This document shows positions 1 through 6,004 of a DNA stretch of 32,447 nt, in pieces. A program made the position numbers and the translations under genes. The DNA is from Acidobacteriota bacterium (lineage in GTDB: Bacteria; Acidobacteriota; Terriglobia; Terriglobales; Acidobacteriaceae), in assembly GCA_021780415.1 (NCBI GenBank), contig JAJXYW010000174.1:1-32447 (forward strand), given 5' to 3'. Under the pieces are notes generated by a model. That model was not told the DNA's origin. It searched no databases and saw only the letters and a program-made list of their open reading frames with translations. How positions within the stretch are numbered: the stretch's first letter is position 1; every line of letters starts with the position of its first letter.

Positions 1-89
1 TTTTGTTGTGGTTAGGTGGTTTTGGGGGTTGACAGGATTTGGGGTGGGGAAGGAATGGGCGCTCGCTCCTACCCCAAGGCTGATGCTGG

Positions 90-1118
90 CTAGCCGAGCC
101 ATTTGGGGTTGGCGGCGGTGCCGTCGAAGTGGGGAGTGGTTTTGAAGGGCTCGAATTTGCCGGTGGCCGCGGCCTCTTTGGTGCGGTCGAGGAGGGTTGC
201 GATCTGCGCCGTGGTGAGGGGTTTGAAGGTGCGGGCCGCGGTGAGGGCCTGGTTCAGGATGGGCGTTGAATCAATGCCGGTGATGACCACGGAGACGGGC
301 AGAGTGAGGCTGTAGTGGAGCGCTTCAATGGGCTCAACGGTCTTGCTGTTGAGGATGAAGCCGTCGCCGAAGGTCTTCATGGCGAGGACGCCGATGCCCT
401 GCTGGAGAGCGACGGGCATGACCTCGTGGGTGAAGGAGCGGAAGTGGGCGTCCATGACGTTGATGGGCATCTGAACGGTGTCGAAGTGGAAGCCGTGCTG
501 CTGAGCGATTTCGAGCATGCGGAGGTGGACGGCGGGGTCCTTGTGGCCGGTGAAGCCGATGTAGCGAAGCTTGCCGGCCTTGCGGGCGGCGACGGCGGCT
601 TCGATGGCGCCGCCGGAGGCGAAGATGCGGTCGGGGTCTTCCATGCGGATGACCTCGTGAAACTGGACGAGGTCAATCATGTCGGTCTGGAGGCGGCCGA
701 GGGACTGCTCGAGCTGCCTGTTGTATTCGACTGCGGTGCGGCCATCCATTTTGGTCATGAGGAAGACCTTCTGGCGGTAGCCGCTGCGGAGAGCCTGGCC
801 GACGCGGACTTCGGAGAGGCCGCCGTTGTAGTCCCAGCAGTTGTCGATGAAGGTAATACCACTGTCTACGGAGGCGTGGATGAGGTGGATGCTTTCGGCG
901 GGATCAGCCTGCTTGCCGATGTGATAACCGCCGAGGCCGATGGCCGAGACGGTCTCGCCGGTGGTGCCGAGCTGGCGGTAGATCATGTCCGGGGATTGGG
1001 GTCTTGCGATGGCCGGGGAGGCGAGCGGCTGCGCGGTTTGAGCGACGGTGGCAGGCGTGACGGCTGCGGCAGCAACCCCGGCCGCGGCGGCGGACTTGAG
1101 GAAATCCCTGCGTTTCAT
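90..1118 (-). CDS. Tat-exported aldo/keto reductase
   Basis: NAD(P)H-dependent oxidoreductase of the aldo/keto reductase superfamily, 342 residues. The N-terminus carries a twin-arginine signal (RRDFLK at residues 3-8, then an Ala-rich hydrophobic stretch), so it is probably folded with its cofactor in the cytoplasm and exported. The family catalytic tetrad is visible: Asp92 (FIDNCWDY), Tyr97, Lys123 (MTKMDG) and His154 (VQFHE). The start at 1118 is chosen because the Tat signal begins there and GGAGGG lies just upstream; the frame stays open about 540 bases further but that part is Pro/Ser-rich and not protein-like. Next gene upstream on the same strand is the beta-propeller protein, 121 bases away. 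Substrate cannot be told from the sequence. Confidence 0.93.
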   Translation of the reverse strand: MKRRDFLKSAAAAGVAAAAVTPATVAQTAQPLASPAIARPQSPDMIYRQLGTTGETVSAIGLGGYHIGKQADPAESIHLIHASVDSGITFIDNCWDYNGGLSEVRVGQALRSGYRQKVFLMTKMDGRTAVEYNRQLEQSLGRLQTDMIDLVQFHEVIRMEDPDRIFASGGAIEAAVAARKAGKLRYIGFTGHKDPAVHLRMLEIAQQHGFHFDTVQMPINVMDAHFRSFTHEVMPVALQQGIGVLAMKTFGDGFILNSKTVEPIEALHYSLTLPVSVVITGIDSTPILNQALTAARTFKPLTTAQIATLLDRTKEAAATGKFEPFKTTPHFDGTAANPKWLG

Positions 1119-1239
1119 GCTCGATGACCCTCCGGTTTCTGGTCCTGGAATTTGCTGGTTGGACGGCCGCGGCTGCGCGTCTGGGGGAGATGCGCAGCCG
1201 CAGGTTGAGATGCACTCCGAGGCGGTAAAGGTTCGATTG

Positions 1240-2274
1240 CTACTTGCCGACGACGATGAGGCTGAAGGTGCCGGGAATAATTGGAGGACGCGAGGAGCGC
1301 TGGCCGGGTTGAGGGGGCGGGGTGGGGCCGAACTCGGCGGTGGCGGTGATGAGGTGGCCGGTAGTGGAGTCGAGGGTGATGGTGCGGGCTCCGCGTTTGG
1401 TGGCGACGGTCTGCTCGACGGCGAAGCTGGTGGGAGAGGACTCCTTGATGACGGTGAGGGTGCCGTCGCCCTGGGTGCTGAAGGTCTCCTGTGTGGCGGG
1501 GTTGAAGACGGCGCCGTCGCAGCCGACGCCGATGGGGAGCGTGGTGAGGATTTTGCCGTCGGAGGCGCGGAGGATGACCATGTTGTTCTTGTCGCGGCAG
1601 GCGGCAAAGAGGATGCCGTGGGCGACGTCGATGGCCAGACCGGCACAGCCGCCACTGACGCTGGAGATGTCGTAGTTGCCGGTGAGCTTCATGGTCGCTG
1701 CGTCGACGACGGCGATGCGATCCTTATTCTCTACGTCGATGAAGAGATGGCCGTGGTTGTCGAGGACGGACTGCTCGGGCTCTCCGCCGAGGTTGAGGGT
1801 GGAGAGGATGGAGCCGGTGGCGGCGTCGAGGACGATGACGTTGGGCTCGGAGTGAGAGAGGATGTAGACGCGGTGGGTGGCGGGGTCGTCGAGGAATCCG
1901 TCGGGGTTGCCGCCGGTGTTGATGGTCTTGATGACCTTGAGAGTTTTGGTGTCAAACATGGTGACGGGATTGCTTGTAGCGAAGCCGTGGTGCGTGGCGT
2001 CGTCGATGGCTGCTCCGTGGGCGTTGCCGATGGGTACGTCGGCGATGGGGGTGAGGGTGTCGAGGTTATAGACGTGGAGGGCGCCGTTGGGCCCGGAGCG
2101 GGCGAAGTAGAGGCGGCGGTCGGTGGAGTCAGCCGAGACGTAGTCCCAGCCACCTTCGCCACCGACTTTGTCGATCTTGAGGACTTTGTAGGGGCCAGAC
2201 TGGGCGAAGAGAGTTGGGGCGAGAGCTGCTGCGACGACGGTGAGCGCTAGAGCGGAGCGGAGGACACGAGTCAT
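1240..2274 (-). CDS. secreted YncE-like beta-propeller protein
   Basis: 344-residue secreted protein with a signal peptide (residues about 1-24, ending LFAQ) and a chain of WD/YVTN-like blades. Recurrent blade phrases are visible: DSTDRRLYFARS, HVYNLDTLTPIADVPIG, MFDTKTLKVIKTI, VLDAATGSILSTL, VVDAATMKLTGNY, ILRASDGKILTTLPIG. This is the YncE / lactonase-like seven-blade propeller pattern. The C-terminus has a Pro/Arg-rich stretch (about residues 316-333) before a last strand (GTFSLIVVGK). No catalytic residues can be assigned, and such proteins may simply bind ligands or other proteins in the periplasm. It may be cotranscribed with the aldo/keto reductase downstream, though the 121-base gap does not prove it. 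Confidence 0.9.
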   Translation of the reverse strand: MTRVLRSALALTVVAAALAPTLFAQSGPYKVLKIDKVGGEGGWDYVSADSTDRRLYFARSGPNGALHVYNLDTLTPIADVPIGNAHGAAIDDATHHGFATSNPVTMFDTKTLKVIKTINTGGNPDGFLDDPATHRVYILSHSEPNVIVLDAATGSILSTLNLGGEPEQSVLDNHGHLFIDVENKDRIAVVDAATMKLTGNYDISSVSGGCAGLAIDVAHGILFAACRDKNNMVILRASDGKILTTLPIGVGCDGAVFNPATQETFSTQGDGTLTVIKESSPTSFAVEQTVATKRGARTITLDSTTGHLITATAEFGPTPPPQPGQRSSRPPIIPGTFSLIVVGK

Positions 2275-2416
2275 GATGCGATTGAGTATACGGCGGGACA
2301 GAGCGGGCGAGGATTAAGTCTTACTCACGATGGAAGAATTTTCTGGAGACGCGAAAAGGCCCATCCTGCGCGGGGAGAACGGCGGATGGACCGGAGAGAA
2401 CGTAGGAGAAACGGCG

Positions 2417-2716
2417 CTAATCGGCCTGGGCCGGATACGAGTGGGTGCGGCCCCAGATGAGGCGTGTGATGAGATTGCCGGGGATCTTGTTGTGACGCTC
2501 GATCTGGCTGGGTTTGACGTCGATCTCGAAGCCGGTGAAGAGTTCCGTGATGCGCTTGTCGGAGAAGCCGCGCTGGCGAAGGATCTGGATCTCGTCCTCA
2601 AGCATGGAGACGACTTCGGCGCCGGTGTAGCGCTCATCTTCGGCGCCGGCGGCCTCGCGGAGTTCGCGGGCGGCAACGGCGATCTGGTCGATGGTGTAGG
2701 TCTTCTTGCTGGCCAT
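2417..2716 (-). CDS. hypothetical protein, paralogue A of a local pair
   Basis: A 99-residue soluble protein of no family I recognise. It begins MASKKTYTIDQIA and has an excellent ribosome site (AGGAGGAATTTC directly before ATG), which fixes the start. The core is acidic and probably helical (SMLEDEIQILRQRGFSDKRI), followed by LFTGFEIDVKP and a conserved end LITRLIWGRT. The same core and the same LIxLIWGxxxxxxxQxD tail occur in the gene at 3204-3500, so the two are paralogues by eye (shared pattern LxDEIxILRxRGxSDxxIxxLFxGFxID). No signal peptide or membrane segment. The function is unknown. Confidence 0.8.
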   Translation of the reverse strand: MASKKTYTIDQIAVAARELREAAGAEDERYTGAEVVSMLEDEIQILRQRGFSDKRITELFTGFEIDVKPSQIERHNKIPGNLITRLIWGRTHSYPAQAD

Positions 2717-2834
2717 GAAATTCCTCCTGATATGGACCGTGCAGCTACGGCCAGGATGGCGAACTGCGGGGAGTCGTGCGTGGTCGTAAACGTCCCGTGA
2801 GGGGTTTATCGGCGGACGGACAGAATTCTGCACG

Positions 2835-2853
2835 CTGTTCCAAACTGGGACAG
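2835..2853. promoter_or_regulatory. imperfect inverted repeat, possible operator
   Basis: CTGTTCC and GGGACAG form arms with 6 of 7 bases complementary around a 5-base centre. It lies in the 292-base divergent gap (2717-3008) between the paralogue A gene (minus) and the small membrane protein gene (plus), where a regulator-binding site would be expected. A second weak symmetric element (CCTGA...TCAGG) lies about 20 bases further on. No clear sigma-70 boxes were identified in this gap. The assignment rests only on symmetry and position. Confidence 0.25.
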
Positions 2854-3008
2854 GTGGAAGGAGATGGGGAGGGCCTGACACCTGTTCAGGAAGGTGGGGA
2901 TGTTTTCTTCTCGCTAATGGAGAGGCAAACTGGTAGAAGAGTGGATACGGTTCGAGACCCGGCAGGCTGCGGGTGCGGAGACCGCGCGAGGCGGCGGAGG
3001 ACAGTGCT

Positions 3009-3179
3009 ATGGCCGGAGATCGGGATACGCGTGGGCCGAAGTCGCGATGGCCTGATCTGGTGCAGTTTGTGTTTGTGGTGTGCCTCACGGTGCTGTTTCT
3101 GCTGCTGGCCGTGAGTATGCAACGGCACCACTTCCTGCGCGGAGAGTTGTACAAGCAGAGTCATCCGTACTCGCAGTAG
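3009..3179 (+). CDS. small single-span membrane protein
   Basis: A 56-residue protein starting MAGDRDTRGPKSRWPDL, with one strongly hydrophobic helix (about residues 19-38, VFVVCLTVLFLLLAVSM) and a short polar tail ending HPYSQ. The start is chosen because GGAGG sits 8 bases upstream of the ATG; the frame could extend upstream to 2973, but that adds a charged stretch without a ribosome site. The positive N-terminal flank predicts N-in topology. It lies between the two paralogous hypothetical genes, which are on the opposite strand. Not recognised as a known family; it could be a subunit or anchor of a membrane complex. That it is coding is supported by the ribosome site and the typical membrane-anchor composition. 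Confidence 0.6.
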   Translation: MAGDRDTRGPKSRWPDLVQFVFVVCLTVLFLLLAVSMQRHHFLRGELYKQSHPYSQ

Positions 3180-3203
3180 CGAGAGGGGGAAGGCTCGGGG
3201 GGA

Positions 3204-3500
3204 TCAGTCCGTCTGGAGGTGGGTGGGGTTGATTTTGCCCCAGATGAGGCGAATCAACTGATCGTTAAGCGGGACGGACCAGTTGAATCCGGCGGGTTCA
3301 GGACGGGCGTCGATGTTGAAGCCGCTGAAAAGGCCGTGGATGCACTCATCGCTGAGGCCGCGCTCGCGGAGGATGCGAATCTCGTCCTGGAGGGTGGAGT
3401 TGACCTGGATATCGGTGAGTGGAGCGGCGGCGGCGCGGAGCTCGGGAGAGGAAGCCGGCACGAAGGAGTAATCAGCGGGATTGGGTTGCGGATGGGTCAT
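3204..3500 (-). CDS. hypothetical protein, paralogue B of a local pair
   Basis: A 98-residue protein beginning MTHPQPNPADYSFVPAS. Residues about 35-55 (LQDEIRILRERGLSDECI) and the tail (LIRLIWGKI...QTD) match the paralogue at 2417-2716, while the N-terminus and the GFNWSVP segment differ. It looks soluble. The leader is odd: the conserved AGGAGGAAT ribosome site seen right before the start of paralogue A is here separated from the ATG by about 20 bases made of near-exact 7-base repeats (GGAATC, CGGAGTC, CGGAATC). Translation may therefore rely on a weaker site or be reduced. No function can be assigned. Confidence 0.75.
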   Translation of the reverse strand: MTHPQPNPADYSFVPASSPELRAAAAPLTDIQVNSTLQDEIRILRERGLSDECIHGLFSGFNIDARPEPAGFNWSVPLNDQLIRLIWGKINPTHLQTD

Positions 3501-3829
3501 GAGATTCCGGACTCCGGATTCCTCCTGTGCGTCATTTACGAGGGGCCCGCATCGTTGCGCCTGCTGCTGTGCCGCGCAAGGATGTCTGCAGCGATCGAAA
3601 CGCCGGCGGCCACACGAACTCTACGGGCACATCGAGCGTGCTCACGAGGCTGATCTCTCAACTGAGCAATTTTGATATTAGTGGCGGGGAGGCGAATCCA
3701 CAGTGGTTTGCTGTGGTTAATCCGCTGAGTGACCTAGACAGTCAATAGCGCCCTTAGAACGTGTGCAACTGGATGCGGGCAAGGGAGAAGATGCCAAACG
3801 CCTGGCTGTGGATGCAGGGGAGAGGAGCG
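3501..3829. other. 329-base gene-free stretch
   Basis: No convincing gene. It holds the repeat-altered leader of paralogue B at its left end, an AT-richer patch near 3665-3685 (GCAATTTTGATATTAG), and a small hairpin at 3698-3716 (CCACAG, 7-base loop, CTGTGG). The hairpin lies downstream of the tautomerase gene, but has no T-run on the minus side, so it is a poor terminator candidate. The short open frames here have shadow-like composition. Confidence 0.5.
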
Positions 3830-4270
3830 TTAACGGCCGATGCGGTCCATGAGGGCGCGATCGTCGGGGGGAAGGCCGCGGAGCCAGTCGGCTTCGGTTC
3901 CGGGCTCGGGGAGGAGATGGCCGAACTCCGCCATTTGCGTGGGCGGAAGCTCGGCGAGGTAGGCCCAGACGGCGTTGCGGGGAGAGTTGGAGGCGTGGGC
4001 GACCGCAGCGACGAGCTGGGTGAGGAGGTCTTGCTTCTGGGCAGGGGTGCGGCCGGCGCGGATGTGCCCATGGACGAAGATGAGGTCGTGCTGCAGCGGC
4101 CTGCCACCGACAAAGTGGTTGCCGGGCGCGATCTCCGCAAAGATCACCTGCGCGAAGAAAGCCTGGGCACCGGTGACGGCCTTGTGGATGCGCGTGATCT
4201 CGTGAGCGATGGAGGCTTTCTGGCGCGGGGTAAGACGGTGGGCGGAGGTGGAGACGGTGTAGGTCGGCAT
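3830..4270 (-). CDS. tautomerase-superfamily enzyme, cis-CaaD-like
   Basis: A 146-residue member of the tautomerase superfamily. The start MPTYTVS would expose Pro1 after Met removal, the hallmark catalytic base or acid of this fold. Counting from that proline, every residue known to matter in cis-3-chloroacrylic acid dehalogenase (149 residues) falls at the same number: Pro1, His28, Arg70, Arg73, Tyr103 and Glu114. Cg10062 of Corynebacterium glutamicum has the same six residues but is a poor dehalogenase that hydrates and decarboxylates propiolate-type acids, so the substrate is open. The gene lies 22 bases downstream of the fumarylacetoacetase-family gene and is probably cotranscribed with it, suggesting successive steps in breakdown of an unsaturated or keto acid. 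Family assignment is firm; substrate is inference. Confidence 0.9.
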   Translation of the reverse strand: MPTYTVSTSAHRLTPRQKASIAHEITRIHKAVTGAQAFFAQVIFAEIAPGNHFVGGRPLQHDLIFVHGHIRAGRTPAQKQDLLTQLVAAVAHASNSPRNAVWAYLAELPPTQMAEFGHLLPEPGTEADWLRGLPPDDRALMDRIGR

Positions 4271-4292
4271 GATGGTGCGCCTCGGTTGTGGG

Positions 4293-5144
4293 TCAGAGGG
4301 CCTGCTGGATGGGGTTGCTGAGGGTGCCGATGCCTTCGATGGTGATGGTGACACGGTCGCCGGCGCGCATGTAGAGAGGCGGCTCGCGGGTGAAGCCGAC
4401 GCCGCCGGGAGTGCCGGTGGCGATGACGTCGCCAGGGGAGAGGCGGGTGAAGCCGCTGAGATAGGCGATGATGCGGGGGATGGAGAAGATCATGTCGTCG
4501 AGATGCGCGGACTGGACGAGCTGGCCGTTGAGCTGAGTCTGGATGGATTGGTGGCCGAGGGGGCCTGCCTCTTCGGGCGTGATGAGCGCGGGGCCGAAGC
4601 CGGCGGTAGAGGGGAAGTTCTTGCCGGGAGTGAACTGGTTGGTATGGCGCTGCCAGTCGCGGATGGAGCCGTCGTTGAGGATGGAGTAGCCGCCGATGAG
4701 CTGGGCGGCCTGGTCTTCGGAGACGTGGTGGCCGGCCTTGCCGATGATGACGGCGAGTTCGCCTTCGTAGTCGAAGTCGGTGGAGTTGGAGGGGAGGAGC
4801 ATGGGGGTATCGTGGCCGGTGAGGGTGTCGGCGAAGCGGGTGAAGATGGTGGGATATTTGGCGACGGGACGGCCGGTTTCGGCGCGATGCTCTTCGTAGT
4901 TGAGGCCGACGCAGAAGATCTTGGAGGGGTTGGGCAGGATGGGGAGATAGGTGAACTGGCCGGTGGCGTAGTCGGTGACGGTGGGCGCGGGAAGCGGCGC
5001 GAGAAGGCCGAGGCCCTGCGCGGTGAGGAGCGAGCGGAGGTCAGGGAGAATGGAGCCGATGCGGCGGCCGAGATCGAAGACGCCGTCGGGACGTGCGATG
5101 CCGTAGGAGGTGCGACCTTCTGCGCTGAATGTGATGAATGCCAT
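4293..5144 (-). CDS. fumarylacetoacetate hydrolase family protein
   Basis: A 283-residue enzyme of the FAH superfamily, which includes fumarylpyruvate hydrolases, 2-keto-4-pentenoate hydratases and oxaloacetate decarboxylases. The core is classic: KIFCVGLNYEEH (residues 75-86), metal ligands Glu127 and Glu129 in DYEGEL and Asp158 in NDGS, then GKNFPSTAGFGP, and the C-terminal GDVIATGTPGGVGF. The start MAFITFSAEG at 5144 gives the usual family length; the frame runs on upstream into low-complexity repeat DNA, which I reject as coding. It is followed after 22 bases by a cis-CaaD-like tautomerase, a pairing that fits catabolism of beta-keto or enol acids. The exact reaction cannot be settled from sequence. 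Confidence 0.92.
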   Translation of the reverse strand: MAFITFSAEGRTSYGIARPDGVFDLGRRIGSILPDLRSLLTAQGLGLLAPLPAPTVTDYATGQFTYLPILPNPSKIFCVGLNYEEHRAETGRPVAKYPTIFTRFADTLTGHDTPMLLPSNSTDFDYEGELAVIIGKAGHHVSEDQAAQLIGGYSILNDGSIRDWQRHTNQFTPGKNFPSTAGFGPALITPEEAGPLGHQSIQTQLNGQLVQSAHLDDMIFSIPRIIAYLSGFTRLSPGDVIATGTPGGVGFTREPPLYMRAGDRVTITIEGIGTLSNPIQQAL

Positions 5145-5256
5145 GCTTGCTTCCCTGCCCCTGTGTAGTTTTGTGGCCGGATGACGGCCTGTGTCGATGG
5201 TAGAACATGTTGCGGCGGGCGAAGAGGGAGACCCTGGTTGCTTTTGAGGATAGGCA

Positions 5257-5403
5257 ATGGCAAGAGCAACCGCAAAGCGAAAAACAAGAGCAAGAGCAGA
5301 AGCAGATCCCTGCGGGATGACAACCAAAAAGGCAAAGGCAAGAGCCAGTGCAACTGCAAAGGCAAGAGCCAGTGCAACTGCAATAGCAGGTGCACTGGCT
5401 CTT
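5257..5403. repeat. low-complexity GCAAGAGC/GCAAAGGC repeat tract with perfect 24-bp tandem
   Basis: A tract built from units such as GCAAGAGC, GCAAAGGC and GCAACTGC. It includes an exact 24-base unit present twice head to tail (5334-5357 and 5358-5381). It also contains the GATCCCTGCGGGATGAC element (about 5305-5321), which resembles the repeat inside the N-terminus of the CcoN-like gene. In the minus frame it would encode Ala/Leu/Phe-rich repeats joined to the FAH gene, but that gene has its own start downstream. It sits between the end of the YceI operon and the FAH gene. Confidence 0.8.
5364..5403 (-). terminator. 13-bp perfect inverted repeat, possible terminator of the YceI operon
   Basis: AAGAGCCAGTGCA (5364-5376) and TGCACTGGCTCTT (5391-5403) are exact inverted complements around a 14-base loop. 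The left arm is also present in the preceding repeat copy, so two alternative hairpins are possible. Read on the minus strand it begins 22 bases after the stop of the YceI gene, and a T-rich stretch (GCCTTTTTGG) follows some 30 bases later. That is not a textbook intrinsic terminator, but the position suits transcript end formation or 3' protection. Confidence 0.4.
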
Positions 5404-5425
5404 GTGTGGCGGCCGTGGTTCCGGG

Positions 5426-6004
5426 TTAGTTCGTGGAGGAGAGCGAGCCGGAGAGGGAGAGGTCTACGTCTACTTCCTTGGCTACTTTGAGGACGAACCA
5501 GCTGGGGTCCTTGAGTCCCCACTCGACATAGGGGACTTTGAAGCGGGTATCGGCGGTGCAGTGGGTCCCGTCGATGTGCAGATGCATGGGGACGGTGAGC
5601 GGATGGGGAGTGCCGTGGAGGGTGAAGACGCCGGTGACCTGGAGGGTGGAGTCACCGGTGGGAGCGATGGTGCCGGTGTAGCTCGCGGGAGCAAAGGTGA
5701 TGTCAGAGTACTTTCCTGCGTCGAGGACGTCCTTGAACATTTTTTTGTCGCGGCCGTCATTGCCAGAGTTGCCGCTGGTGGCGGCGACGACGATGAGGCC
5801 GGAGAGCTTCGGGGAGCTGCGATCGAAGTCAACCGTTCCCTTGTCGACGTGGAAGGTGCCGGTGGTGGTGTCGTGATTCGAGGCCAGGGTGAAGGCTACG
5901 GTGCTGGCGGCGGGGTTGACGGTGAGGGTCTGGTGTTGGGCGAGGGCAAAAGGAGTACAGAGCAGCGGGAGGGCTACCAGGAACAGACGTGCAGTGTTTT
6001 TCAT
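5426..6004 (-). CDS. YceI family secreted lipocalin-like protein
   Basis: A 192-residue periplasmic protein with a signal peptide (about residues 1-22, ending ALAQ). The rest follows the YceI pattern: TVNPAASTVAFTLAS at the start of the barrel, GTFHVDKGTVDFD, the central KMFKDVLDAGKYSDITF, GVFTLHGTPHPLTVPM, and a final VDVDLSLSGSL. YceI proteins form a lipocalin-like barrel; those studied bind polyisoprenoid chains or similar amphiphiles. Its ATG overlaps the stop of the MFS-cytochrome fusion as ATGA, so it is translationally coupled and is the last gene of the seven-gene operon that begins with an isoprenyl diphosphate synthase. This makes a polyisoprenoid ligand attractive, as inference. 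It lacks Cys and haem motifs. Confidence 0.92.
   Translation of the reverse strand: MKNTARLFLVALPLLCTPFALAQHQTLTVNPAASTVAFTLASNHDTTTGTFHVDKGTVDFDRSSPKLSGLIVVAATSGNSGNDGRDKKMFKDVLDAGKYSDITFAPASYTGTIAPTGDSTLQVTGVFTLHGTPHPLTVPMHLHIDGTHCTADTRFKVPYVEWGLKDPSWFVLKVAKEVDVDLSLSGSLSSTN

Noticed and set aside
1..89. Possible gene or terminator before the aldo/keto reductase stop
   Set aside because: G/T-rich sequence with no frame, hairpin or motif I could support.
1119..1655. Extension of the aldo/keto reductase frame upstream of 1118
   Set aside because: The added residues are Pro/Ser-rich shadow sequence over the beta-propeller gene; the Tat signal and GGAGGG place the start at 1118.
315..2250. Long plus-strand frames over the first two genes
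   Set aside because: They run antisense to two clear protein families and have Gly/Asp/Glu/Val-rich composition typical of GC-rich shadow frames.
3830..4270. Naming the tautomerase a dehalogenase
   Set aside because: Cg10062 has the same six residues but is a poor dehalogenase, so motif identity does not fix the substrate.
5334..5403. CRISPR-like repeat at the 24-bp tandem
   Set aside because: The two copies are directly adjacent without spacers and no cas gene is present.
5145..5522. N-terminal extension of the FAH protein
   Set aside because: It translates the low-complexity repeat tract and overlaps the end of the YceI gene; the family start is MAFITF at 5144.
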